DNA of 15,054 nucleotides from Acidisphaera sp035272265 (GTDB lineage: Bacteria; Pseudomonadota; Alphaproteobacteria; Acetobacterales; Acetobacteraceae): positions 1-15,054 of the forward strand of contig DATEQV010000333.1 in the NCBI GenBank assembly GCA_035272265.1, written 5' to 3'. Both the position numbers and the translations under genes were made by a program. Position 1 is the first letter of the stretch, and each line of letters opens with the position of its first letter. Below are positions 1 to 6,754 of this stretch, piece after piece. Under the pieces are notes generated by a model, which was not told the DNA's origin, ran no database searches, and was given only the letters and a program-made list of their open reading frames with translations.

Positions 1-362
1 CCGACTACGGCGCGCGCTTCCTGCGCGAGCTGCACGACCAGGCAGGCGGCAACTGGAACGTCGCGGTCGGCTGGTATCATTCGCAAACGCCGGATCTCGC
101 GCAGGATTACCGTGAGAAGGTGGCCGCGGTCGGCGCCGGCATCGTGCGCGGCATCGGCGGGCCCGAGCCGCTGTACCAGCGCGCGCTGCGCCGGGGCACG
201 TTGCGGCTGGCGCTGGCGCATGGCGGCTCGATCGTGCTGCGCATCCGCCAGCCCTCGCGCAGCGGCAACCACGAGACCGCCTGCCAGGTCGCGGTGATGA
301 TCGGGCCGCTGCTGAACTCGCCGCTGCGCGTCAATCCATGCGTGCCGCGGCGCGAGGGTTAG
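1..362 (+). CDS. Lytic transglycosylase (SLT domain), C-terminal part only
   Basis: The frame is open from base 3 to the TAG at 360-362; the start lies before the window. The first visible residues (DYGARFLRELHD, then GNWNVAVGWYHSQTP, then DYREKV) match the end of the family-1 lytic transglycosylase fold, where a Tyr-His-Ser stretch closes the catalytic domain. Such enzymes cleave the MurNAc-GlcNAc bond of peptidoglycan in the periplasm. About 80 further residues follow the fold, basic and without a recognised motif. The gene converges on the otnK operon. The FlgJ in this window has no muramidase domain, so a separate transglycosylase is needed to let the rod through the wall; this gene is a candidate, but that is inference from proximity. 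The family call is fairly secure, the flagellar role is not. Confidence 0.75.
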   Translation, partial: DYGARFLRELHDQAGGNWNVAVGWYHSQTPDLAQDYREKVAAVGAGIVRGIGGPEPLYQRALRRGTLRLALAHGGSIVLRIRQPSRSGNHETACQVAVMIGPLLNSPLRVNPCVPRREG

Positions 363-430
363 GGCGGTTTCAGCCTGACACGAACCGCGTAGACCGGTGT
401 CTGCGTGAGTGTGTAATCATTCTCGTTAAC

Positions 431-518
431 CGTCATGGCCCGCGCAGGCGGGCCATCCACGCCTTTCTTTCACGCGGTCTGCACAGGCGTGGATGGTCCG
501 CCTGCGCGGACCATGACG
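431..518. repeat. Paired inverted hairpins (REP/BIME-like element)
   Basis: Two 33-base arms (431-463 and 486-518) are reverse complements with only two mismatches, separated by a 22-base spacer. Each arm is also a hairpin by itself: a 9-bp stem with a 4-base loop at 435-456 and again at 493-514. The two differences between arms (439/510 and 452/497) fall on opposite sides of the same stem pair, C-G in the first hairpin and T-A in the second, so each hairpin stays perfect. The element lies between two convergent genes and could also end transcription from both sides, although there is no T-run. The core resembles dispersed palindromes common in alphaproteobacterial genomes; only one copy is in this window. 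Confidence 0.8.
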
Positions 519-557
519 AGACCAAGTGAGTGCGACCACACTCAGGCCGACACTGCT

Positions 558-1838
558 CTAAGCGCGCGGCAGCACCTCGAACGCGTGGGTGAAGAACGAC
601 GGCCGGCCGAAATTGCCCGATTTGAGCGCGAGATGGATCGGGCCGTGCGGCGTGTCGGCGAGCGTCCACGGCACGCCGGGGTCGATCTCCTCGCCGATGC
701 GCAGCCGCGTCGCGCCGATCCGGGCGACGACGGCGCCCGACGTCTCGCCACCCGCGACCACCAGCCGTCGCACGCCGTGCGCGACGAGATGCTCGGCGAC
801 GTCGGCGAGCACGCGTTCGATCAGTTCGCCCGCCTCGTTGCGGCCGAGCTTCGTCTGCAGGGCCGTCACGCGATCCGGCGGCGCCGACGCGGCGATCACG
901 ACGGGTGTTTCGCCCAGCCTGCCTTCGAGCCATGACGTCGCCTGCCGTACCAGCGCGGCCGCGTCGGGCGTCGCCAGCGGATCGAGTTCCAGCACGTCGA
1001 CCACGTCGCGCGCCCGTGCGACCTGCATCAGCGTCGCGCGCGAGCACGATCCGGCCAGCACCGCGGCGGCGCCCGAGGCGGGCGGCAACGCGCCGGGATT
1101 GCTGCGCTCCGGCAGCGCGCCGGAGCGCCGGAAATTGGCCGGCAATCCCATCGCGACGCCGCTGCCGCCGGTGACGAGCGCATGGAAGGCGACCGCTTCG
1201 CCGATCTCGCGCAGGTCCTCGTCGCGCACCGCATCGACGATCGCATAGCGCCGTCCCTGCTCGGCGAGCCCGGTCAGCGCGCGGCGGATCGCCGTCGCGC
1301 CGGCGGAGACCGTTGCGAACGGCACCAATCCGACAGTGCCGTCGGTCTGCCGCGAGAGCACGCGCACGAGGTTGGGATCGCGCATCGGCGTCAGCGGATG
1401 GTTCTCCATGCCGCTCTCGCTCAGCAGCCGGTCGCCGACGAACAGATGCCCCTGGAACACTGCGCGGGCGTTGGCCGGGAAAGCGGGGCAGGCGATCGCG
1501 AGCCCCGCGCCCAGCGCGCGCAACAGCGCGTCGGCGACCGGGCCGATGTTGCCTTCGTCGGTGCTGTCGAAGGTCGAGCAATACTTGAAGAAGAACTGCC
1601 GGCAACCGGAAGCGCGCAGCCAGTCCAAAGCGGCAAGGCTCTGCGACACCGCGTCGCGCGCGGGGATGGTGCGCGATTTCAGCGCGACGACCAGGGCGTC
1701 CGCATCGTCGGGCGGCGCTTCGCCCGCGCCCGGCACGCCGATGAGCTGGATGGTGCGCATCCCGTTGCGTACCAGCATCGAGGCCAGATCGGTGGCGCCG
1801 GTGAAGTCGTCGGCGATGCAGCCGAGCAGCGCGGTCAT
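558..1838 (-). CDS. otnK: Four-carbon acid sugar kinase, OtnK type (DUF1537 family)
   Basis: A 426-residue protein. The N-terminus carries the family signature IADDFTGATD at residues 8-17, followed by a Lys-Ser-Arg motif near 52, and the FFFKYCSTFDST segment that is nearly invariant in 3-oxo-tetronate kinases. The C-terminal domain has VAGGETSG and, near the end, the ALKSGNFG nucleotide-binding motif. The family phosphorylates 3-oxo-tetronates in the breakdown of four-carbon acid sugars in the cytoplasm, usually beside aldolase, isomerase or dehydrogenase genes. None of these is here. The ATG at 1838 overlaps the upstream glycosyltransferase stop (ATGA) and has GGAGG about 8 bases before it, so translation is probably coupled. 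Length is normal and no key motif is missing. The exact substrate cannot be read from the sequence. Confidence 0.9.
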   Translation of the reverse strand: MTALLGCIADDFTGATDLASMLVRNGMRTIQLIGVPGAGEAPPDDADALVVALKSRTIPARDAVSQSLAALDWLRASGCRQFFFKYCSTFDSTDEGNIGPVADALLRALGAGLAIACPAFPANARAVFQGHLFVGDRLLSESGMENHPLTPMRDPNLVRVLSRQTDGTVGLVPFATVSAGATAIRRALTGLAEQGRRYAIVDAVRDEDLREIGEAVAFHALVTGGSGVAMGLPANFRRSGALPERSNPGALPPASGAAAVLAGSCSRATLMQVARARDVVDVLELDPLATPDAAALVRQATSWLEGRLGETPVVIAASAPPDRVTALQTKLGRNEAGELIERVLADVAEHLVAHGVRRLVVAGGETSGAVVARIGATRLRIGEEIDPGVPWTLADTPHGPIHLALKSGNFGRPSFFTHAFEVLPRA

Positions 1839-2752
1839 GCCGGTGCCTCCAGCGCCTGCAGCAGCGTGCGCGCGGCCGACGGCAGGTCGGGCAGGCGCCC
1901 TCCGGCCTCCCACGCATGGTCGGCGAAGCGGTGGCGCAGGTCGGGGTCGAAGATCAGCCGGCGCATCGCCTTCGACAGCCCGTCCGTGTCCTCCGGCGCG
2001 CACAGTACGCCGCCTTCGGTCGGCACGAAGCGTGCGGCGTCGCCCTCGGCGGTCAGCGCCACCGGCACGCCGCGGCGCAACGCCTCGGCGACCGTCGCCG
2101 GATAGCCCTCCCAGCGCGAGGCCAAGGCGAACAGGTCGGCGGTCGCCCACAGCGCGTCCAGCGCGGCTTCGTCCAGTGCGGGGATGAACGTCACCTGCCT
2201 GTCGATGCCGAGCGTGCCGGCGAGCGCGTGGACCTCGGCGGCGAAGTCGGCATCGCGATGGTCGCCGACGATGGTCAGCCGCCAGTCGAGGTCGAACAGC
2301 CGGGCGAGCGCGCGCAGCAGCAGGTCGGGACCCTTCCGCCGAGTCAGCGGGCCGATCGACAGCACGTGGCAGCCGGGGCCGCCGGATCCGGGGCTGCGCG
2401 GCAGGTCGGGCAGGCCGGGGGCGACGACGCGGATGCGGGCGGGCGGAATGATGAACTCGTCGGCCAGCCGCTCGGCCATCGCCTCGCCGGTCGCCACCAG
2501 CAGCTTCACCGCGGCGACGCGCGGCGCCAGCGAGTGCGGCACGTGATGGACCAGCGCGGCCGTGGTGCCCGGCGGCGGCGCGATCGCGGCCAGGGAGGCG
2601 GCGTCGATCACGAGCAGCCCGCCGTCCGTCGCCGGCGGCGGCGGCGCGGTGTCGGGAAACACCTCGGCGGCATGCCCGATCGCGCGCAGGCCGGCGGCGA
2701 AGCGGTCGCAGAACCGATGGCCGCCGACGGGGGCGATGAAGCGTACGATCAT
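1835..2752 (-). CDS. Glycosyltransferase, GT4/GT1-like retaining type
   Basis: A 305-residue protein. The C-terminal nucleotide-sugar half is clear: VLSIGPLTRRKGPDLLLRA (130-148) is the usual linker and basic motif, TIVGD (160-164) starts the second Rossmann domain, and WEGYPATVAEA (214-224) is the E-x7-E motif (Glu215, Glu223) that binds the sugar donor. The acceptor half is short, which makes the protein smaller than the typical 350-400 residues. No signal peptide or membrane segment is visible, so it should act in the cytoplasm. The start is fixed because an in-frame stop lies only a few codons upstream (2762-2764). It follows the flgN-like gene on the same strand after a 57-base gap that holds a GC hairpin. 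Donor and acceptor are unknown; flagellin or surface-glycan modification would be inference from the neighbourhood. Confidence 0.85.
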   Translation of the reverse strand: MIVRFIAPVGGHRFCDRFAAGLRAIGHAAEVFPDTAPPPPATDGGLLVIDAASLAAIAPPPGTTAALVHHVPHSLAPRVAAVKLLVATGEAMAERLADEFIIPPARIRVVAPGLPDLPRSPGSGGPGCHVLSIGPLTRRKGPDLLLRALARLFDLDWRLTIVGDHRDADFAAEVHALAGTLGIDRQVTFIPALDEAALDALWATADLFALASRWEGYPATVAEALRRGVPVALTAEGDAARFVPTEGGVLCAPEDTDGLSKAMRRLIFDPDLRHRFADHAWEAGGRLPDLPSAARTLLQALEAPA

Positions 2753-2776
2753 CGCCCGGCATTAGCGCCGATCAGG

Positions 2777-2794
2777 CCGCCGGGGAACCGGCGG
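2777..2794 (-). terminator. GC-rich hairpin between flgN-like gene and glycosyltransferase
   Basis: A perfect 7-bp stem (CCGCCGG / CCGGCGG) with a 4-base loop lies in the 57-base gap. No T-run follows on the minus strand, so it may weaken readthrough or stabilise the upstream mRNA 3' end rather than act as a full terminator. Confidence 0.35.
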
Positions 2795-2809
2795 GCTGCG
2801 GCGTGCGCG

Positions 2810-3193
2810 TCAGGCGCAGGCGAACAGGGCGCCGGCGCGTGCGCGGGGGGCGGGCAGGTTGCCGGCGGCGCCGTAGCGCGAGTCGCGCGGCGCGGCCGAG
2901 CGTGCCGCCGCATCGGCCACGATCCGCACCACGCGGGTCTGCACCTCGATCGCCTTGGCGAGCAGCACGCTGTTGCGCTCGCTCAGCTTGACCAGCCGCG
3001 CGGCCGCATCGCGCAGCTCCGGCGACCGCGTCGCGGTTCCGGCCGCATGGGCTTGCCGGAACGCGCGCGCCGCCGCCGTCTTGCCGTCCAGCAGCCGGAC
3101 CGCGCGGCCCAGCTCGAAGGCGGCGAGCGCCGCGTTTTCCTCCTCCAGATGGTCGGAAAGTGCCTCGGTCGCCGCCAGCAGTTCGTCACTCAT
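2810..3193 (-). CDS. flgN: FlgN-like flagellar export chaperone
   Basis: A 127-residue, mostly helical protein. The N-terminal helix has the FlgN-like pattern of Leu, Glu and Ala with EEENAALAAFELGRAVRLLDGKTAAARAF (residues 18-46), and a second helix rich in Leu, Val and Arg follows (about 62-95). The tail contains RYGAAG, similar to the short C-terminal motif in alphaproteobacterial FlgN-type proteins. FlgN binds the hook-filament junction proteins FlgK and FlgL in the cytoplasm before export. The start is at ATG 3193, with GAGG 5 bases before it, and overlaps the end of flgJ by 8 bases, which fixes it in the flgI-flgJ operon. The family is divergent, so the name rests on both helix pattern and gene order. 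Confidence 0.65.
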   Translation of the reverse strand: MSDELLAATEALSDHLEEENAALAAFELGRAVRLLDGKTAAARAFRQAHAAGTATRSPELRDAAARLVKLSERNSVLLAKAIEVQTRVVRIVADAAARSAAPRDSRYGAAGNLPAPRARAGALFACA

Positions 3194-3506
3194 TCGAACC
3201 TCGATTGATGTCGCCGCGCGCGGCCTGGGCGCGCACCAGGGATTCCAGCACCGGCTGAGACAGGCCGAGGCCGCCGGCCTGCTCCATCTGCTTGGCCATC
3301 GCCTCGACCATCATCGGTCGCCAGGTCTGCTCCGCCGCGCCGCCGCCGAACGGGCCGCCGGAGGTGTCGACAGTGTCGAACATCGGCTTGAGCAACTCGT
3401 TGATGGCCATCGCCTCGAAGTCGTGCGCGGCCTTCTTGAGCTGCGCGGCCTGAGCCGGGGGCAGCCCGGCGGTGGGGTCGGTGGTGGTGGCGGGAATGAC
3501 GGCCAT
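3186..3506 (-). CDS. flgJ: Rod-binding protein, short FlgJ without muramidase domain
   Basis: A 106-residue protein matching the N-terminal rod-binding domain of FlgJ: LKKAAHDFEAMAINELLKPMF (about residues 24-44), a Gly-rich loop, then MMVEAMAKQMEQAGGLGLS (65-83). It acts in the periplasm as scaffold or cap for rod assembly. The C-terminal glucosaminidase domain of enterobacterial FlgJ is absent, as is usual in alphaproteobacteria, where a separate transglycosylase opens the wall. The start codon overlaps the flgI stop by one base (TGATG). No signal peptide is seen, consistent with export through the flagellar type III apparatus. Confidence 0.88.
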   Translation of the reverse strand: MAVIPATTTDPTAGLPPAQAAQLKKAAHDFEAMAINELLKPMFDTVDTSGGPFGGGAAEQTWRPMMVEAMAKQMEQAGGLGLSQPVLESLVRAQAARGDINRGSNE

Positions 3507-4624
3507 CAGCGCAACCGCAGATCGGCCTGCAAGGCGCCGGCCGCCTTGATCGCCTGCAGGATGCTGATCAGGTCGCGCGGACCTACGCCGAGCGCGTTGA
3601 TGTTCGAGACCAGGTCGCGCAGCGTCACCGTGCGCGGCAGCAGGCCGAGCCTGCGGTTGTGCTGGTCGTTCACCTGGATGTTGGTGCGCGGCACCACGGC
3701 GGTCTGGCCGTTGCTGAACGGGGCGGGCTGCGACACCTCCGGCGTCTCGGTCACCCGGATCGTCAGGTTGCCCTCCGCGATCGCCACCTCGCTGATCCGC
3801 ACGTCCGCGCCCATCACGACGGTGCCCGTCGCCTCGTCGATCACGACGACGGCGGGGCTGTCGGGCTCGACGCGCAGGTCGTCGATCGCCTCAAGCGAGG
3901 CGATCACGTCATGCCCGGTGAGGTCGAGGACGACCGTACGCGGATCGGTGACGCGCCCCACGCCATCGAGCACGTGGTTGATCGCGTCCGCGATCCGCCG
4001 CGCTGTGGTGAAGTCCGGGTTGCGCAACCCCGGCCGCAGGTTGTCGTCGCGGTCCAGCCGGAACGGCACTTCGCGTTCGACGGTGGCGCCGTTGGCGATC
4101 TTCCCGGCGGTCGGCACCCCGCGGGTCACCGACCCGGCCGCACCCTTCGCGGTGATCGCACCGGTCGCCAGCGCGCCCTGCGCGACGGCGTAGACCTCGC
4201 CATCGGCGCCGAGCAGGGGGGTCACGACCAGCGTGCCGCCCGTCAGGTCCGTTGCGTCGCCAAGGGCGGAGACGCCGACGTCGATGCGGCTGCCGCTGCG
4301 GGCGAAGGCGGGCAGGTCGGCGGTCACCATCACGGCCGCGACGTTCTTGGTCTGCAGCTGGGCGAGCTGGTCGCGGGTGTTGACGCCCAGGCGCTCGAGC
4401 ATGCCGATCAGCGACTGGCGGGTGAAGATCGCATTGTTGAGTTTGTCGCCGGTGTTGTTGAGCCCGACGACCAGGCCGTAGCCGACCAGCTGGTTCGACC
4501 GCACGCCTTCGAGGTCGGCGATGTCCTTCACCCGCACCTGCGCCTGCGCGGCCGGTGCGGCCAAGGCGAGTGCGGCCACGAGCAGCGGCAGGACATGGCG
4601 CGCGAGGCGGCGGCGGATCGGCAT
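3506..4624 (-). CDS. flgI: Flagellar P-ring protein FlgI
   Basis: A 372-residue protein with a Sec signal peptide (Arg-rich start, hydrophobic core, cleavage likely after AAQA near residue 28) and then the family hallmark VRVKDIADLEGVRSNQLVGYGLVVGL. NNTGD and the long conserved C-terminus with VVPRTNIQV and LRDLVSNINALGVGPRDLISILQAIK are also present. FlgI forms the ring around the rod in the peptidoglycan layer. Length matches the family. A GTG two codons upstream (4630) is an alternative start; ATG 4624 is preferred because it gives a cleaner signal peptide, though neither has a strong ribosome-binding site. It heads the operon flgI-flgJ-flgN, with a sigma-54 type promoter about 55 bases upstream. 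Confidence 0.97.
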   Translation of the reverse strand: MPIRRRLARHVLPLLVAALALAAPAAQAQVRVKDIADLEGVRSNQLVGYGLVVGLNNTGDKLNNAIFTRQSLIGMLERLGVNTRDQLAQLQTKNVAAVMVTADLPAFARSGSRIDVGVSALGDATDLTGGTLVVTPLLGADGEVYAVAQGALATGAITAKGAAGSVTRGVPTAGKIANGATVEREVPFRLDRDDNLRPGLRNPDFTTARRIADAINHVLDGVGRVTDPRTVVLDLTGHDVIASLEAIDDLRVEPDSPAVVVIDEATGTVVMGADVRISEVAIAEGNLTIRVTETPEVSQPAPFSNGQTAVVPRTNIQVNDQHNRRLGLLPRTVTLRDLVSNINALGVGPRDLISILQAIKAAGALQADLRLR

Positions 4625-4675
4625 GCGCACGGCGAGAGCGACCTGTTAACGGTTCGGGGTCACGCTGGCCCCGAT

Positions 4676-4692
4676 GCGCAAGGCACATGCCA
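4676..4692 (-). promoter_or_regulatory. Sigma-54 type -24/-12 promoter of flgI
   Basis: On the minus strand the sequence reads TGGCATGTGCCTTGCGC. It matches the sigma-54 consensus TGGCACG-N4-TTGC at all but one fixed base, with the required GG-N10-GC spacing. Transcription would start near 4666, about 42 bases before the flgI ATG. Confidence 0.7.
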
Positions 4693-4748
4693 TGACGATT
4701 TACCCCAGGATGGGGCGTTTTCCGTGCTCGGGCGCGCGGCACCGCGCC

Positions 4749-4763
4749 CGGCATGTATTGCCG
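4749..4763. promoter_or_regulatory. FlbD/ftr-like enhancer dyad upstream of flgI promoter
   Basis: A perfect dyad CGGCA-TGTAT-TGCCG lies with its centre about 78 bases upstream of the -12 element of the flgI promoter, a normal distance for an enhancer-binding activator. A near-identical dyad sits at the same distance before the flgF promoter. Assignment to FlbD is inference, supported by fliX next door. Confidence 0.5.
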
Positions 4764-4819
4764 ACCGGCACCGCTCGCCGGGGCCGCGATGGGACCGATG
4801 TTCGAAGGCGCGGCGCCAC

Positions 4820-5218
4820 ATGACCGTCATAGAGCGCATCGCCGGTCCGGCGGCGCCGGTGCGGGCCACGCCCGCACGTCGCACCCGCGGCGTGTTCATG
4901 CCGAACGCGGAGCCACCCGCGGATACGGCCGAAGCGGCCGCAGTCGCCGCGCCCGCGCTGACGACGCTGCTCGAGTTGCAGGAGGACGAGCCGGGCGGAG
5001 GACGTAAACGCCGCACGCTCCGTCGCGCGCGCGACATGCTCACGGGCCTTGCTGCACTGCAGCGTGCGCTCGTATCCGGGGCTGATCCGGCCGAGATCGT
5101 GCGCGCGTTGTCGGCCTTGCACAGCGATGCCGAGCCGACCGGCGATCCGGCGCTGGACGACTTGGTGCAGAGTGTGGGCCTGCGGGTGCGCGTCGAACTC
5201 GCCCGGCACGGCCTGTAG
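4820..5218 (+). CDS. fliX: Flagellar assembly regulator FliX
   Basis: A 132-residue protein. The N-terminal half is low-complexity (Pro, Ala), with VFMPNAEPP near residues 30-38. The C-terminal half has the FliX core: LTTLLELQE (about 52-60), a basic KRRTLRRARDMLTGLAALQRALVSG stretch, and DPALDDLVQSVGLRVRVELA at the end. In Caulobacter, FliX senses completion of early basal-body structures and controls the sigma-54 activator FlbD in the cytoplasm. It is divergent from flgI and precedes dksA by 128 bases. The start is ATG 4820, with a GAAGG-type site 11 bases before it. The presence of fliX fits the two sigma-54 promoters seen in this window. Confidence 0.88.
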   Translation: MTVIERIAGPAAPVRATPARRTRGVFMPNAEPPADTAEAAAVAAPALTTLLELQEDEPGGGRKRRTLRRARDMLTGLAALQRALVSGADPAEIVRALSALHSDAEPTGDPALDDLVQSVGLRVRVELARHGL

Positions 5219-5279
5219 CGCGGTGAACGCGCCTGGATCGGCATCGCGCGGGGTGCGTCGAATGTCTCCTCACGCACAC

Positions 5280-5308
5280 TTGTTGCGGCTGATACCCGCA
5301 GCTATAAG
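5280..5308 (+). promoter_or_regulatory. Housekeeping-type promoter of dksA
   Basis: TTGTTG and TATAAG are separated by 17 bases, which is close to the sigma-70 consensus. The start of transcription would be near 5315, about 32 bases before the dksA start codon. This suggests dksA can be expressed separately from fliX. Confidence 0.5.
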
Positions 5309-5346
5309 CCCGCCGCGTCCTCGTCCTCGCCAGCGGAACTTCGTCC

Positions 5347-5763
5347 ATGATGGTCACCCTGCCCCCTGACTATCGGCCCGCCGACGACGAGGATTTCATG
5401 AACCCGCGGCAGGTCGAATACTTCCGGCAGAAATTGTTGCGTTGGCGCTCGGACCTGCTGCGGGAGGCCGACGGGACGCTGGCCAGCCTGTCGGAAGGCG
5501 GCATCCACGAGGCCGACATCACCGACCGGGCGAGCGTGGAGACCGACCGCGCGCTCGAGCTGCGGACGCGGGACCGCGCCCGCAAGCTGATCGCCAAGAT
5601 CGACCAGGCGCTCGGCCGTATCGAGGCCGGAACCTACGGGTTCTGCGAGGAGACCGGCGAGCCGATCGGCCTGCGCCGGCTCGAGGCACGCCCGATCGCC
5701 ACGCTGTCGATCGAGGCGCAGGAGCGCCACGAGCGGATGGAGCGCGTCCACCGCGACGACTGA
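5347..5763 (+). CDS. dksA: RNA polymerase-binding transcription factor DksA (cysteine-poor type)
   Basis: A 138-residue protein. FMNPRQVEYFRQKLL (17-31) is the family start. DITDRA (57-62) is the DxxDxA motif at the tip of the coiled coil that reaches into the RNA polymerase secondary channel. YGFCEETGEPIGLRRLEARP (97-116) is the finger region. Of the four zinc-binding cysteines of E. coli DksA only Cys100 remains; the others are Thr103, Ser121 and Ala124, as in many alphaproteobacterial DksA proteins, so folding should not depend on zinc in the classical way. With ppGpp it tunes rRNA and stress promoters. Start may be ATG 5347 or 5350. It lies after fliX and 99 bases before znuA. Confidence 0.93.
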   Translation: MMVTLPPDYRPADDEDFMNPRQVEYFRQKLLRWRSDLLREADGTLASLSEGGIHEADITDRASVETDRALELRTRDRARKLIAKIDQALGRIEAGTYGFCEETGEPIGLRRLEARPIATLSIEAQERHERMERVHRDD

Positions 5764-5809
5764 CCCGGACGGATCGCGGCCGCCTGTCGCTTCGCCGCCA
5801 TGCCGTCGC

Positions 5810-5837
5810 TTGTGAGCCACGTGCGCTATGTTATAAC
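5810..5837 (+). promoter_or_regulatory. Putative promoter of znuACB overlapping the Zur box
   Basis: TTGTGA and TATAAC are separated by 16 bases. The -10 hexamer lies inside the Zur-type palindrome, so bound repressor would block RNA polymerase. Transcription would start near 5844, about 19 bases before znuA. Confidence 0.45.
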
Positions 5838-5839
5838 AC
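5828..5839. promoter_or_regulatory. Zur-type operator upstream of znuA
   Basis: The site reads ATGTTATAACAC and contains the perfect 10-bp palindrome TGTTATAACA (5829-5838), an AT-rich island in GC-rich DNA. It shares the core ATGnTATAnCA with the palindrome before zur (9 of 12 bases identical) and resembles known Zur boxes. Confidence 0.65.
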
Positions 5840-5862
5840 ATCATCCATCGCCGGAGGGGATG

Positions 5863-6738
5863 ATGCCGAGTCGGGCTACGGTCGCTGTTATCGCCGCGTG
5901 CCTGATGGCGCCGTTGACCGGGTTCGCGCAGACCGAAGGCAGGCCGGTGCCGGTCGTTGCGGCGGAGAACTTCTACGGCGACGTCGCCGGCCAGATCGGC
6001 GGCCCGGACGTCAAGGTCACGAGCATCCTGAGCAACCCGGACCAGGACCCGCATCTGTTCGAGGCGAGCCCCTCGGTCGCGCGCAACCTCTCGGCCGCCC
6101 GGATCGTCGTCTATAGCGGCATCGACTACGACCCTTGGATGGCGAAGCTGCTGGCCGCGGCGCACGGGTCCGACCGCAAGGTGATCGTCGTCGCCGACCT
6201 TGTCGGCCGTAAGACCGGCGACAACCCGCATGTCTGGTACGACGTCGCCACGATGCAGGCGTTCGCGAAGGCGTTCGCCGATGCGCTGGTCGCCGTCGAT
6301 CCGGTGCACCAGGCCGATTATCAGCAGCGCCTGGCGGCGTTCCAGCAGTCGCTGCAGCCGGTCCAGGCCAAGATCGCCGCGCTGCACGCGCGGCTGGCCG
6401 GCACGCCGGTGACGGCAACCGAGCCGGTGTTCGGCTACATGTTCACGGCACTCGGCATGACGGTCCGCAACGAGCGCTTCCAGCTCGCGGTGATGAACAA
6501 CACCGAGCCGAGCGCCTCGGACGTCGCGGCGTTCGAGAACGACCTCAAGACCCACCAGGTCCGCCTGCTGGTCTACAACAGCCAGGCGAGCGACCCGATC
6601 GCGGCGCGGATGGAAAAGCTGGCGAAGGCGTCGCACATCCCGGTCGTGGGCGCGACCGAGACCGAACCGCCGGGGAAGACCTACCAGGCATGGATGACGA
6701 GCGAACTCGACGCGATCGACCGGGCGCTGCCGCACTGA
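5863..6738 (+). CDS. znuA: Zinc/manganese ABC transporter substrate-binding protein (ZnuA-like)
   Basis: A 291-residue periplasmic protein with a signal peptide (hydrophobic core 6-18, cleavage likely after GFA at 22). Cluster-9 metal-binding motifs are present: DPHLFE with His64, NPHVWYD with His123, and the conserved NNTEPSASD segment (212-220). At the third ligand position, where zinc proteins usually have His, the sequence is ATEPVFGYM with Glu187, as in manganese-type PsaA proteins. No His-rich loop follows the first ligand. The end has ATETEPPGKTYQAWM (264-278). The start chosen is the second of two adjacent ATG codons, with GGAGG 5 bases before it; the first (5860) abuts the ribosome-binding site. 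The zinc assignment rests on the Zur box and zur. Manganese remains possible. Confidence 0.88.
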   Translation: MPSRATVAVIAACLMAPLTGFAQTEGRPVPVVAAENFYGDVAGQIGGPDVKVTSILSNPDQDPHLFEASPSVARNLSAARIVVYSGIDYDPWMAKLLAAAHGSDRKVIVVADLVGRKTGDNPHVWYDVATMQAFAKAFADALVAVDPVHQADYQQRLAAFQQSLQPVQAKIAALHARLAGTPVTATEPVFGYMFTALGMTVRNERFQLAVMNNTEPSASDVAAFENDLKTHQVRLLVYNSQASDPIAARMEKLAKASHIPVVGATETEPPGKTYQAWMTSELDAIDRALPH

Positions 6739-6754
6739 CGCTCCGGGCGCGCCG

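Noticed and set aside
1916..3208. A 430-codon plus-strand open frame opposite the glycosyltransferase and flgN-like genes.
   Set aside because: Same shadow effect; its composition is low-complexity and the opposite strand encodes recognised motifs.
4665..4680. A plus-strand TGGCCCCGATGCGCA that resembles a sigma-54 site for fliX.
   Set aside because: The spacing is one base short of GG-N10-GC, so it was not called.
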